A DNA stretch of 64,000 nucleotides. Origin: Saccharothrix sp. S26. Its GTDB lineage: Bacteria > Actinomycetota > Actinomycetes > Mycobacteriales > Pseudonocardiaceae. The notes beneath the pieces are model-generated. The model saw nothing but the letters and a program-made list of their open reading frames with translations, was not told the DNA's origin and did no database searches. Shown here piece after piece: positions 24,435 to 32,862 of this stretch (the stretch's first letter is position 1; each line of letters opens with the position of its first letter). The stretch is from contig NZ_JAJUWT010000019.1 in assembly GCF_021390395.1 (NCBI RefSeq), positions 124,001 to 188,000 on the forward strand, given 5' to 3'. Position numbers and translations under genes: made by a program.

Positions 24435-25622
24435 TCAGGACGGCAGGGCGTCCAGGCGGTCGGGCGTGATCGAGTCGCGCACCACCGCCAGCAGGCGTTG
24501 CCCGGCGCGTTCCGGTCGCACGTGCGGGCCGTCGGAGGGCGGGGCGGCCAGCCCCAGGCCCGCGGCGAGGATCGCTTCCTCGTCGACCCTCACGCCCAGC
24601 CCCGGGCTGTCACCCAGCACGAACGCGCCGTCCTCGATGTGCAGGTCGAACGACAGACCGGACGGCGGCTGCAGCTCCTGCAACTCGCTGACCAGGTGGT
24701 TCGGCACGGACGTGGCCGCGTGCAGCAGGCCGACCGGCGAGTTGCCGATCGGGCTCACGGGCAGGTCGTGCGCGTGCGCCAGGGCCGCCACCCGCAGGAA
24801 GTGGGTCACGCCCCACCCCGCGCCCGCCTGCACCACGTCGACCGCTCCCGCCGCGATCAGCGGCCGGTACTGCTCCAGCCCGGTCAGGTTCTCCCCCGTG
24901 GCGACCGACGCCCGGATCCCTCGGCTGACGGCCGCGTGCCCCTCCGCGTCCCACCGCCGCACCGGCTCCTCGACCCAGATCAGGTCGAGCGTGCGCTCCA
25001 GCTCGGCGACGTGGCGGACGGCCTGCTTGCGGGTCAGGGCCTCGTTGACGTCGATCATCAGCCCCGGCCGCGTGCCGCGACCGGCGGCGGTGAGCACGTC
25101 GCGCACCAGGATGAGCCGGTCGCGGTCGCGGTCGACGTCCAGCCCGCCCTTGATCTTCGCCACCCGCAGCCCGTGGGCGGCGTAGGCCTCGTAGGCCGCC
25201 ACGAGCTCGTCGTCGCCCAGCCCGATGCACAGGCCCGAGGCGTAGGCGGGCACGCGGCGGTCGCGGCCGCCGAGCAGCCGCCACAGCGGTTCGCCGGCGG
25301 CCTGCGCCTTGATGTCCCACAGCGCGGTGTCGAGGGCGCCGATGGTGCCGAACACCGCGCCCGCGTGGCCCGCCTTGAACACCCGGCGCAGCATCCGGTC
25401 GTACAGGGCGGTGACGCCGCGCGGGTCCTCGCCCTCGATGGCGGCGAACACGGTCTCGATCTCGACGTGCGGTCCGAGGCCGACGCCGGTGATGCCGACG
25501 TCGGTCTCCACGAGGACGATCGGCACCCGGATGACACCGTCGGCGAAGACGCCGTTGGCGTCCCCGACCGGCCTGCCCCAGGCCTTGACGGTCGTGAGGG
25601 TCCGATAACCGGTGATGCGCAT
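24435..25622 (-). CDS. Enolase-superfamily (mandelate racemase/muconate lactonizing) enzyme
   Basis: A 395-aa cytoplasmic enzyme, probably a sugar-acid dehydratase or epimerase. Capping domain about 1-125, TIM barrel about 126-370. Seen: LRVAKIKGG with the KxK catalytic lysines, MIDVNEA (first metal Asp), LIWVEEPV (second metal Glu) and ATGENLT (third metal Glu). The usual His-Asp pair is less clear; the late barrel segment is SPIGNSP. Aldonate and uronate dehydratases of this superfamily act on galactonate, rhamnonate or fuconate, but the exact substrate cannot be read from the sequence. It is the last gene of an SBP-permease-permease-enzyme operon (1 nt after the permease stop), so it most likely processes the imported compound. 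The promoter region carries the palindrome also found before the GntR gene. Confidence 0.85.
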   Translation of the reverse strand: MRITGYRTLTTVKAWGRPVGDANGVFADGVIRVPIVLVETDVGITGVGLGPHVEIETVFAAIEGEDPRGVTALYDRMLRRVFKAGHAGAVFGTIGALDTALWDIKAQAAGEPLWRLLGGRDRRVPAYASGLCIGLGDDELVAAYEAYAAHGLRVAKIKGGLDVDRDRDRLILVRDVLTAAGRGTRPGLMIDVNEALTRKQAVRHVAELERTLDLIWVEEPVRRWDAEGHAAVSRGIRASVATGENLTGLEQYRPLIAAGAVDVVQAGAGWGVTHFLRVAALAHAHDLPVSPIGNSPVGLLHAATSVPNHLVSELQELQPPSGLSFDLHIEDGAFVLGDSPGLGVRVDEEAILAAGLGLAAPPSDGPHVRPERAGQRLLAVVRDSITPDRLDALPS

Positions 25623-25623
25623 A

Positions 25624-26451
25624 TCAGCCCTTCGTTGCTCCGGCGCTGACGCCGTCGGCGATCTGGCGCTGCAGGAACAGGTAGACGACGAGGACGGGCA
25701 CCGCGGCGATCAGCACGCCCGAGGCGAACACGGGGATGTCGTCCGAGTACTGCCCCCGCAGGGAGGTGACCCCGACCATGAGCGTGCGGTGCTCCGCCGA
25801 CGGCATCATGAGCAGGGAGATGAGCACGTCGTTCCAGCAGAACAGGGCGTTGAGGACGCCGACCGAGATCAGCGCCGGCACGCCCATGGGCAGCATGATC
25901 CGCCAGTAGACGCCGAACGCGGTGTTGCCGTCGATCCGGGCCGCGTCCACCACCTCGGCGGGCACGGTCGAGTAGTAGCTGGTCATCAGGAAGACGGTGA
26001 ACGGCAGGAACTGCGCCACGTACGCCAGGACCAGCCCCGGGTAGGTGTCGACGAGCCCGGTGTCGGCCATGACCCGGGTCAACGGCACCATGATCACCTG
26101 GAACGGGACGAACAGCGCGGCCAGGAAGCCGAGGTAGAGCGCGGACGAGCCGCGGAACCGCAGCCGGGCGAGCGCGAACCCGGCCATCGACCCGAACAGC
26201 AGCAGCAACGCGACCGAGCACGTCACCACGACGGTCGAGTTCAGGAAGTACCGGGACATGCCGACGCTCGTCCACGCCGAGGCGATGTTGTCCCACCGCA
26301 GGGAGTCGGTCAGGGAGAACCGGTCGAGCACGTACTCGCGGCGGGTCTTCATGGCCACGTTGGTGGTGAACACCATGGGGTAGACCGTCGCCAGCGCGAG
26401 CGCGGCCATCGGGACCGCGACGACCCACCTCGACCACCTCCGGCCGGCCAT
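25624..26451 (-). CDS. Carbohydrate ABC transporter permease, MalG type
   Basis: A 275-aa inner-membrane subunit of the sugar importer. Six predicted membrane helices, the first near residues 8-28 (VVAVPMAALALATVYPMVF). The EAA-like cytoplasmic loop VVDAARIDGNTAFGVYWRIMLPMGVPAL contacts the ATPase. The ATG at 26451 overlaps the TGA of the upstream permease (ATGA), implying translational coupling. No ATPase gene is present in the operon. Confidence 0.93.
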   Translation of the reverse strand: MAGRRWSRWVVAVPMAALALATVYPMVFTTNVAMKTRREYVLDRFSLTDSLRWDNIASAWTSVGMSRYFLNSTVVVTCSVALLLLFGSMAGFALARLRFRGSSALYLGFLAALFVPFQVIMVPLTRVMADTGLVDTYPGLVLAYVAQFLPFTVFLMTSYYSTVPAEVVDAARIDGNTAFGVYWRIMLPMGVPALISVGVLNALFCWNDVLISLLMMPSAEHRTLMVGVTSLRGQYSDDIPVFASGVLIAAVPVLVVYLFLQRQIADGVSAGATKG

Positions 26452-27419
26452 CAGACCTCCCTGCCCGCGCGCCGCAGCACGCCGATCTGGGCCAGCCCCA
26501 CCAGCAGCATGATCAGGAACAGCGCCGTGGACGCCGCGGAGGCGAGCGCGGGCTGGTTGAACTGCCCCTGCTGCACCCAGATGTAGTACTCCGGCAGGTA
26601 GGTGGAGCCCTCCGGCCCGCCGCTGGTCATCACGAACAGCAGGCCGAACATCGAGGTCAGCATCCCGATCATGGTGGTGACGAAGACGAATTGGATGGTG
26701 CGGGTCAGCCCCGGCACGATCACGTGCCGGATGGACTGCGCCAGGGACGCGCCGTCCACCCGCGCCGCGTCCAGCAGCGACGGGTCGAGGTTCGCGAACC
26801 CGGCCAGGAAGACCACCAGCGCCATGCCGAACGTGGCCCAGACGTGCACGCCCGCGACCGCGAAGATGGCCACGTCCGGATCGCCGAGCCAGTCCACCGA
26901 CCCGAGCCCGACCGCGCCGAGCACCTCGTTGACCGGACCGTCGTGGGCCAGCAGCAGGTTGAAGATCGCGCCCACGATCACCGGGGACAGCACGGCCGGG
27001 AAGAAGTACACGGCCCGGTAGACCCGGTGCCCCGGTGTGCGCAGGTAGATGAACGTGGCGAGCAGCCCCGGGATCGCCACCGCGACCGGGAGCAGCAGCA
27101 CCAGCAGGCCGACGTTGCGCAACGCGGTGCGGAACAGCGGGTCGGCGAACAACGTCACGTAGTTGTCCAGCCCGACCGGCGTGCCGTTGCGGTCGCCGTC
27201 GCCGGTGAAGGAGAAGTTGACCCCCAGCACCAGCGGCCACAGGCGCAGCACGACGATGATCAGCACGGCGGGCGCGAGGAGGACGAACGGCGCGAGCCGC
27301 TCGGTCCGCGACCCGCGCCGACGACGCGGTCGGCGGCGGGGCGCCGTGTCCCGCGCCTGGCCCTGGGACGGCGTGGCCGGGGCCGGGCGGACGGGTGACG
27401 GCGGTGCTCCGGGCGACAC
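26451..27419 (-). CDS. Carbohydrate ABC transporter permease, MalF type
   Basis: A 322-aa inner-membrane subunit. A long basic cytoplasmic N-terminus (about 1-40, several Arg runs) precedes six membrane helices starting LAPFVLLAPAVLIIVVLRLW. The EAA-like motif is LLDAARVDGASLAQSIRHVIVPGL. The GTG at 27419 lies 2 nt after the SBP stop and fits the reading frame; the frame itself is open to 28310 only as an overlap with the SBP gene. It partners the MalG-type permease encoded next. Confidence 0.92.
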   Translation of the reverse strand: MSPGAPPSPVRPAPATPSQGQARDTAPRRRPRRRRGSRTERLAPFVLLAPAVLIIVVLRLWPLVLGVNFSFTGDGDRNGTPVGLDNYVTLFADPLFRTALRNVGLLVLLLPVAVAIPGLLATFIYLRTPGHRVYRAVYFFPAVLSPVIVGAIFNLLLAHDGPVNEVLGAVGLGSVDWLGDPDVAIFAVAGVHVWATFGMALVVFLAGFANLDPSLLDAARVDGASLAQSIRHVIVPGLTRTIQFVFVTTMIGMLTSMFGLLFVMTSGGPEGSTYLPEYYIWVQQGQFNQPALASAASTALFLIMLLVGLAQIGVLRRAGREV

Positions 27420-27421
27420 GG

Positions 27422-28690
27422 TCAGCTCGCCGCGTCGGAGGCGGCCAGCTGCGCCACGGCCTCGTCCACCGTGACCGAGCCGCTGAGCAGTTGCTGCGAC
27501 AGCCGTCCCATCAGGTCGACGGTCTTGCTCGGCAGCGCGACGTGCAGCGCGGGCTTGCCGGTGGCCAGGCCCTTCGAGATCGCGGTGACGGCCGGTCCGG
27601 CGGCGGAGACGTCGATCGTGGTGTCGGCCGCGATCGCGCCGGCGTCCGCGTAGAAGGCCTGCAACGCCTCGGTCGACGTCAACGACCGCACCAGGTCGGC
27701 GGCGAGCTTCGGGTCGCGCGTCCACTTGGCGACGCCGTAACCGATGCCGCCGTCGTACGGCAGGCTCGGCTTCGCGGCCGGGTCGACCACCGGGGCCGCC
27801 ATCACGCCCACGTCGGCGGGGTCGAGGAACTCGGCGAAGTCCTTCCAGTGCCCCACGTCCGACATCAGGCCGACGACGTGCGCGGCCTTGGCGGACTGGA
27901 ACACCGCGAACGCGTCGTTGAACATCGCGGTGGAGTTGACCCCGTCGTTGTTCAGCCCGGACGCGTCGACCTGCCGCCAGAGCTCGAAGATCCGCTTCAC
28001 GGCCGGCGAGGTCCAGTCCCGCTTCCCCGCGATCCACCGGTCGTACTCGTCGGGCGTCAGCACCGCGGATCCCATGGCGGACAGGAAGAACTGGATGCCG
28101 ATGCCTTCCTTGTTGCCCACGGCGAAGCACTTCGCGCCGGTCTTGTCCGTGATGACGCCGCAGTCCCGGACGAACTCGTCCCACGTCGCGGCGGGCGCCT
28201 CCGGGTCCAGTCCCGCCTGCTCGTACAGCGCCTTGTTGTAGTACAAGGGATGTCCTTGCAGCGTCACGGGCGAGGCGTAGGTCTTGCCGTCCTCGGCGAA
28301 CGCGTCCCACCCGGCCAGCCGCTGCCGGTCCGCGGCGACGTAGTCGTCCAGCGGCACCAGCGAGTCGGCGCGGTCGCGGAGCTGGCCGCCGCCGTTGAAG
28401 AGGATGACGTCGGGGCCCTTGCCCGCCTGGATCGCCGCGCCGAGCAACGTGTAGTACTGGTCGAACGGTTGCGCGACGAACTCGACCTCGACACCGGGGT
28501 GGCCCTTGGCGAAGTCGGCCTTCGCCTTGTCGACGTAGGCCTTCGCGGCGGGGTCGCCGGACTTCCAGTCCCAGACCACGAGCTTGTCAGCCGCGCCGCC
28601 GGGCGAGGAGGACACCCCCGCGCTGCCGCAGCCGGCGCTCAACGCCAACCCGAGGACCAGGACGGCCGACCACAGTGCGCGCTGCCCCAT
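27422..28690 (-). CDS. Extracellular sugar-binding lipoprotein of an ABC importer
   Basis: A 422-aa solute-binding protein of the carbohydrate uptake-1 type. A lipoprotein signal with lipobox LSAGC (Cys at ~21) anchors it outside the membrane. Typical features are LVVWDWKSGDPAAKAYVD at the start of the mature domain, GPDVILFNGGGQL, GHPLYYNKALYEQAG and the helical C-terminal lobe. It heads the operon with two permeases and an enolase-superfamily enzyme, so its ligand is probably a sugar acid or the glycoside that yields one. The promoter region holds an ATGAGT-type operator candidate. Confidence 0.93.
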   Translation of the reverse strand: MGQRALWSAVLVLGLALSAGCGSAGVSSSPGGAADKLVVWDWKSGDPAAKAYVDKAKADFAKGHPGVEVEFVAQPFDQYYTLLGAAIQAGKGPDVILFNGGGQLRDRADSLVPLDDYVAADRQRLAGWDAFAEDGKTYASPVTLQGHPLYYNKALYEQAGLDPEAPAATWDEFVRDCGVITDKTGAKCFAVGNKEGIGIQFFLSAMGSAVLTPDEYDRWIAGKRDWTSPAVKRIFELWRQVDASGLNNDGVNSTAMFNDAFAVFQSAKAAHVVGLMSDVGHWKDFAEFLDPADVGVMAAPVVDPAAKPSLPYDGGIGYGVAKWTRDPKLAADLVRSLTSTEALQAFYADAGAIAADTTIDVSAAGPAVTAISKGLATGKPALHVALPSKTVDLMGRLSQQLLSGSVTVDEAVAQLAASDAAS

Positions 28691-28765
28691 CGCTGATCAC
28701 TTCTCCAGACAGCGGCCGGGTGACCCACCCGGCCGGCTTTGGTTGCGCCGACGAAACCACTCCGC

Positions 28766-28811
28766 AGCATACTGATCCACCGGCCATCTGGGAACGATGA
28801 GTCGTACTTAA
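28766..28811 (-). promoter_or_regulatory. Promoter and imperfect ATGAGT-type operator of the sugar importer operon
   Basis: On the minus strand TATGCT (28771-28766) is a good -10; the -35 at about 28795-28790 is weak. Abutting it upstream is ATGAGTCGTACTTAA (28797-28811), a degenerate copy of ATGAGT-N3-ACTCAT. The weak -35 next to an operator could mean repression or activator dependence. Confidence 0.45.
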
Positions 28812-28843
28812 TGCGGTCGTCCGCGCCAACTGCGCTGTTCCTC

Positions 28844-28913
28844 TTGACGGCGTGGCAACACAAGAGCTGTGATGGAGGGCCAGGACCAGTGGCCGGATGA
28901 GTCTGACTCATCC
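28844..28913 (+). promoter_or_regulatory. Promoter and perfect palindromic operator before the lacI gene
   Basis: TTGACG (28844-28849), 18-bp spacer, TGTGAT (28868-28873), then the palindrome GGATGAGTCTGACTCATCC (28895-28913) just after the predicted start of transcription. Its arms are 8 bp, perfect, with a 3-nt centre. The same ATGAGT-N3-ACTCAT is found at 42134-42148 before the GntR gene. Confidence 0.6.
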
Positions 28914-28968
28914 AGGCGAGCTCCGGCTCGTCGGAGCTCCGGGCCCACGAGGCGGTGGGAGGTCGACG

Positions 28969-30024
28969 TTGCGCGCACGACGGGTCACGTTGGCCGACGT
29001 CGCGAAGGTCGTCGGCGTCTCCCAGACCACGGTGTCGCTGGTGCTCTCCGGACGGGGCCGCGACCTGCGCATCTCCGAGGAGGTGCAGCGCCGGGTCCGC
29101 GAGGCCGCGACCGAGATGGAGTACCGCCGCAACCGGGCCTCGCTGGCGCACCGCGGGGTGCGGACGCGGACGATCGCGTTCGTGTCCGATGCGGTCGCCA
29201 GCTCGCGGTTGGCGGGCGACATGGTCGCGGGCGCGCTCGGCGCGGCGCGGCGGCACGGCGTGACGTTGCTGTTCGGCGAGACCGAGGGTGACGCCGGCCT
29301 GGAGCGCACGTTGATCGAGACGATGCACGGCTACCCGGTCGACGGCATCGTGCTGGCCTCGGCGCACACCCGGGCGATCAGCGTGCCGGCCGGCCTCGAC
29401 ACCGGCCCGGCGGTGCTGCTCAACGTGGTGCCGCGGGAGCCGTCGCCGCTGCTGTCGGTCTTACCCGACGAGGTCCAGGGCGGCCGGGCCGCCGCGCGGG
29501 TGCTGCTCGACGCGGGCCACGGCGAGGGCATCCACGTGATCGGCGCCGGCGCGGACGGCGACGACGTCCCGCCGGGACGGTCCGCGGTCCTCGACCGGCT
29601 CACCGGCATCCGCCAGGAGCTGGCCGCGGTGGGCGTCGAGGTGGAGAGCGGGCGGCCGTGCCGGTGGTGGCTGCCGGAGCACGGCTTCGACGCCACGCGC
29701 GACCTGCTGGGCCGCACCCGGCCCCGCGCGTTGATCTGCCTGGACGACCGGCTCGCGTTCGGCGCCTACCAGGCGTTGCAGGACGCCGGCCTGCGCGTGC
29801 CGGACGACGTCTCCGTCGTCTCGTTCGACGACCACCCCGTGGCCGCGTGGCTGCGCCCCGGCCTCACCACCGTCGCCCTGCCGCGCCACGAGCTCGGCGC
29901 GAAGGCCGTGGACCTCCTGTTCGCCGAGGACGGTCGGGCGGACGAGCGCCGACCCGACCGGGCCAGGCGGCACTACGTCCCGATGCCGGTCCGGGACCGC
30001 GGTTCCGTCGCACCGCCCGGCTGA
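28969..30024 (+). CDS. LacI-family transcriptional regulator
   Basis: 351 aa from a TTG at 28969, chosen because GGAGG lies 6 nt upstream and the protein then begins LRARRVTLADVAK, aligning with the paralogue at 59804-60907 (MGRRRITLADVAK). The longer frame from ATG 28897 would put a perfect palindrome inside the coding sequence. The helix-turn-helix is VTLADVAKVVGVSQTTVSLVLS; the sensor domain holds RTIAFVSDAVASS, GIVLASAHTR, ALICLDDRLAFGAYQ and VSVVSFDDHPVAAWLRPGLTTV. It is divergent from the sugar importer and enolase-superfamily operon and is a candidate for its local control. It is closely related to the second copy near the right end, and both use the GRGRDLRISEEV hinge. Confidence 0.92.
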   Translation: MRARRVTLADVAKVVGVSQTTVSLVLSGRGRDLRISEEVQRRVREAATEMEYRRNRASLAHRGVRTRTIAFVSDAVASSRLAGDMVAGALGAARRHGVTLLFGETEGDAGLERTLIETMHGYPVDGIVLASAHTRAISVPAGLDTGPAVLLNVVPREPSPLLSVLPDEVQGGRAAARVLLDAGHGEGIHVIGAGADGDDVPPGRSAVLDRLTGIRQELAAVGVEVESGRPCRWWLPEHGFDATRDLLGRTRPRALICLDDRLAFGAYQALQDAGLRVPDDVSVVSFDDHPVAAWLRPGLTTVALPRHELGAKAVDLLFAEDGRADERRPDRARRHYVPMPVRDRGSVAPPG

Positions 30025-30167
30025 GCGCCCGCTGGACGGTGTGGCCGCACGTCCGCCCTCGACAGGCGACAGGAAACCAACGCTCGACCGGGGACGGCAC
30101 GGCCGGGTCGGCGGCGAGTCCGTCGACACCCGCTCGACGCCGTGCTCGACCGACCGGGCCCGGCGGG

Positions 30168-31457
30168 TCAGTCGGACGTCGCGAGCAGGTCGAGGACGTC
30201 GCCGGGCACCGATCGGCCGGTCGCGCGGCGTTCGTCGGCGAACGCGGACACCCCGCGCCGCAGCTCGTCGTCGGCACGCCGGTCGAGGTCGCTCACCACG
30301 GTCAGCGGGATGCCCATGAGCAGGCACTTCAGCACCCCGTGCCGCCACGCGCGCTGGTCGAGGTGCCGCGCGGCGAACGGCCCCATGGCCGCCGCGACCA
30401 GCCCGGCCTCGTTGCCGCGCAGGGCCTGTTCGACCAGCTCGACCCCCGTGTGCGGCACGCGGTCACCGATCCCGGCGAGGCTTCGCAGCACGCCGAGGCG
30501 TTCGGCCGACGTGCCGTGCCGGTAGAGCGCGGCGAGCCCTTCGGCCGCGTCGTCACAGCTGTCGACGTAGGCGATGAGCAGCCGCGTCCGGGCCTCGCAC
30601 ACCCCCGCGCGCACCGCCCGGCCCACCGCGGGGAACAGGGTCCGGATGGTCGACGGATCAGACCTCACCTCCTGTTCGGCGCGGGCCAGCCAGTGCGCGG
30701 TGCGCAGCGACTCGAACGCCCGGCTCGCCACCACGGGCGCGGCGCGGCTGTGCCGGGGCAGCTCCACGGCCGCGACGCCGGTGTAGCCGATCCCGGTCAG
30801 CGCCGCGAGGGTGTCGGGCAGGTCCAGCCGCCCTTCGCCGAACTCCAGGTGCTCGTGCACGCCGGGCAGCATGTCGTCCAGGTGCACGTTCCTCAGCAAC
30901 CCGCCCGCCCGGCGCAGGCAGGCCGCCGCGTCCTGCCACTCCACCGCGACGCAGTGCCCCACGTCCACGGTGACGCCCAGCGGCTCCGGGTGGCCCAGCT
31001 CGGCGCACAGCCGCAACGCCTCGTCCAGCCGCGCCACCGCCATGCCGGGCTCGGGCTCCAGCGCGAGCGGCACGTCCGGCCCGCCGTCCAGCGCGGTGGC
31101 GAGGACGGACTTCACCTGCTCCCGGTCGGCCGCGGACCCGGCACCCGACCGGAACGACACGCAGCCCGCGCCGAGGTCGGCCGCGATCCACTTCGCGCGC
31201 ACCAGGAAGTCGACCCGCCCTTCCCGGTCCTCGCGCAGGTGCCGCGACCCGGCCTCCACGACGGCGCGCAGCCCCAGCGCCGACAGCCGGGCCGCGAGCC
31301 GTCCGGTCCGCGCGCCGATGTCGACGGCGAACGGGTCCAGGTGGTGGTCGAGCGTGACCTCCACGGCCGTGTAGCCGAGGCCCGCGATGATCGAGAGCGC
31401 GTCGTCGAGGCGGTGGTCGGCGAACCCGTTGGTGCCGTAACCGAGGTGGAACGTCAC
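30168..31457 (-). CDS. EboE-like TIM-barrel isomerase fused to an EboA domain
   Basis: A 429-aa cytoplasmic fusion. Residues about 1-250 are a sugar-phosphate isomerase/epimerase (xylose isomerase-like) TIM barrel: ALSIIAGLGYTAVEVTLDHH, LALEPEPGMA, VTVDVGHCVAVEW, LRNVHLDDMLPGVHEHLEFGEG, with metal-binding Glu/Asp/His in the usual places. Residues about 255-429 match EboA: LYRHGTSAERLGVLRSL, ALRGNEAGLVAAAMGPFAARHLDQRAWRHGVLKCLLMGIPL and DLDRRADDELRRGVSAFADERRATGR. EboA and EboE belong to the Ebo cluster, implicated in export of a scytonemin precursor in cyanobacteria and otherwise poorly understood. It is encoded 69 nt downstream of an inositol-phosphate-synthase-like gene. No EboB (TatD), EboC (UbiA) or EboF (phosphatase) gene is nearby. 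Confidence 0.82.
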   Translation of the reverse strand: MTFHLGYGTNGFADHRLDDALSIIAGLGYTAVEVTLDHHLDPFAVDIGARTGRLAARLSALGLRAVVEAGSRHLREDREGRVDFLVRAKWIAADLGAGCVSFRSGAGSAADREQVKSVLATALDGGPDVPLALEPEPGMAVARLDEALRLCAELGHPEPLGVTVDVGHCVAVEWQDAAACLRRAGGLLRNVHLDDMLPGVHEHLEFGEGRLDLPDTLAALTGIGYTGVAAVELPRHSRAAPVVASRAFESLRTAHWLARAEQEVRSDPSTIRTLFPAVGRAVRAGVCEARTRLLIAYVDSCDDAAEGLAALYRHGTSAERLGVLRSLAGIGDRVPHTGVELVEQALRGNEAGLVAAAMGPFAARHLDQRAWRHGVLKCLLMGIPLTVVSDLDRRADDELRRGVSAFADERRATGRSVPGDVLDLLATSD

Positions 31458-31526
31458 GCCGGGCTCACCTCCGGGCCCGCGGCCGACGGCTCCACCACCC
31501 GGTGCGGCACGGGAGCCACCACCCCC

Positions 31527-32672
31527 TCACCCCAACCCCCGCGCCCACTCGTGCAGCGCGCGCGTTTGCTCGGCGAAGCGGTGCTCGTCGGAACCCAGCG
31601 GATCCTTGAAGAAGAACGCCAGCGCGCCCAGCGCGCCGCTCTCCCCCGCCGCGTCCGCCGCGGCGACCAGCCGGGCGAGGTCGAGCACCAGCGGTGCCGC
31701 CAGGGCCGAGTCCAGCCCGGTCCAGGTGAACTGCAGGCTCATCCGCGCGCCCAGGAACCCCTCGAACGACACGTGGTCCCAGGCGGTCTTCGTCTCACCG
31801 AGGTCGGGCACGTTGTCGATGTGCAGGGGCGCGGTCACCTCGCCGCCGAGCAGGGCCGCGAGGCCGCTCGCCTTCGTCTTCAGCTTGCTGTCGGCGTGCG
31901 CCGGGTCCTCCAGCGTCGCGCCGTCGCCACCGCCGAGCAGGTTCGTGCCCGCCCACGACCGGACGCGCAGCGCCCGCGCGGCGAACATCGGCGCGAGCAC
32001 CGTGCGCACCAGGGTCTCGCCGGTCTTGCCGTCCCGCCCGGCGTAGGGCAGGCCCTGCCGCCGGGCCAGCTCGTCCAACGCGGGCAGCGCGATCCCGGTC
32101 GACGGCGTGAACTGCACGAACGGGCAGCCCGCCGTGAGCGCCGCGTAGGCGGCCAGCGAGCTGGGCGGCAGCACGCGCCGGCCGGGGTCGGCCAGCGCCC
32201 GTTCCAGCGCGGCCAGGTCGGCGTGCTCGGGCTGCGGCGGCACGGGCGGCTCGGTGGACGACACGTCGACCACGACGACGCGGCTCAGCCCGCGCCGCCG
32301 GCGGAACTCGGCGATGTCGGCGGCCAACCGCCGGGCCACGTCGGCCTGCACGCCGTCGAAGCTCGCCGTCCGGATCTCGCCGTCCACCTCGCGCAGCCCG
32401 GGTGCGATGCTGTCCAGCAGGTGGTGCGGCAGCACACCGCCCTCGGCCAGCAGCTCGGCCCGCTTGTCCAGCGGTGTCTGCGCGACGTCGTGCCCGCCGA
32501 CGACGAGCTCCGACCACGCGGGCAGCGCGACACCGGCCAGCTCGGGCAGCTCCGTGACGCACCCGATCGCCGGCGCGAGCCCCGCGCGCAGGGCCAGCAA
32601 CCCGCTCACCGCGGTCGTCGCGACCGACCCGCGCGCGCCGACCAACCACAGTCCGGTGGTCTCTTCCACCAT
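31527..32672 (-). CDS. Inositol-3-phosphate synthase-like protein of the Ebo type
   Basis: A 381-aa NAD-dependent cyclase-like protein. The N-terminal dinucleotide fold (LWLVGARGSVATTAVSGLLAL) and the later VVVDVSSTEPPVPP, FVQFTPSTGIALPALDELARR, RDGKTGETLVRTVLAPMF, WAGTNLLGGGDGATL, DSKLKTKASGL and HIDNVPDLGETKTAWDHVSFEGFLG motifs are those of myo-inositol-1-phosphate synthases. Lys residues in the DGKTGET and KLKTK blocks are the usual catalytic ones. The paralogue type linked with EboA/EboE genes is probably involved in making or modifying a cyclitol-like intermediate rather than bulk inositol. The TGA lies 69 nt before the EboE-EboA fusion, so they form an operon. The ATG at 32672 is chosen by homology of MVEETTGLWLVGARG to the family start. 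Confidence 0.85.
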   Translation of the reverse strand: MVEETTGLWLVGARGSVATTAVSGLLALRAGLAPAIGCVTELPELAGVALPAWSELVVGGHDVAQTPLDKRAELLAEGGVLPHHLLDSIAPGLREVDGEIRTASFDGVQADVARRLAADIAEFRRRRGLSRVVVVDVSSTEPPVPPQPEHADLAALERALADPGRRVLPPSSLAAYAALTAGCPFVQFTPSTGIALPALDELARRQGLPYAGRDGKTGETLVRTVLAPMFAARALRVRSWAGTNLLGGGDGATLEDPAHADSKLKTKASGLAALLGGEVTAPLHIDNVPDLGETKTAWDHVSFEGFLGARMSLQFTWTGLDSALAAPLVLDLARLVAAADAAGESGALGALAFFFKDPLGSDEHRFAEQTRALHEWARGLG

Positions 32673-32806
32673 GGTTCCCACTCCGCTCTCGGCTGCTTCC
32701 GGCGCGTTGGATCCCGGCCGCCGCACCTGCGGCACCGAGGAAGTGCGGCCGCGAGGCGACCGGCCGTTCGACCCGGTGCGGCGTGCGCCGGTCGCCAACC
32801 CGGGAA

Positions 32807-32847
32807 GCCCTGGCCCCCGTCCGCTGTCGGCGGACGGGAACCAGGGC
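32807..32847 (-). terminator. Terminator of the PQQ/ThuA/CE1 operon
   Basis: An 18-bp stem with two mismatches (GCCCTGGCCCCCGTCCGC against GCGGACGGGAACCAGGGC) and a 5-nt loop, directly after the CE1 stop at 32863 on the minus strand. Confidence 0.7.
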
Positions 32848-32862
32848 CGGTGACCGCTGGGG

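Noticed and set aside
28897-28968. N-terminal extension of the LacI regulator from ATG 28897
   Set aside because: The perfect palindrome would lie inside the coding sequence, while TTG 28969 has GGAGG at ideal distance and matches the start of the paralogue.
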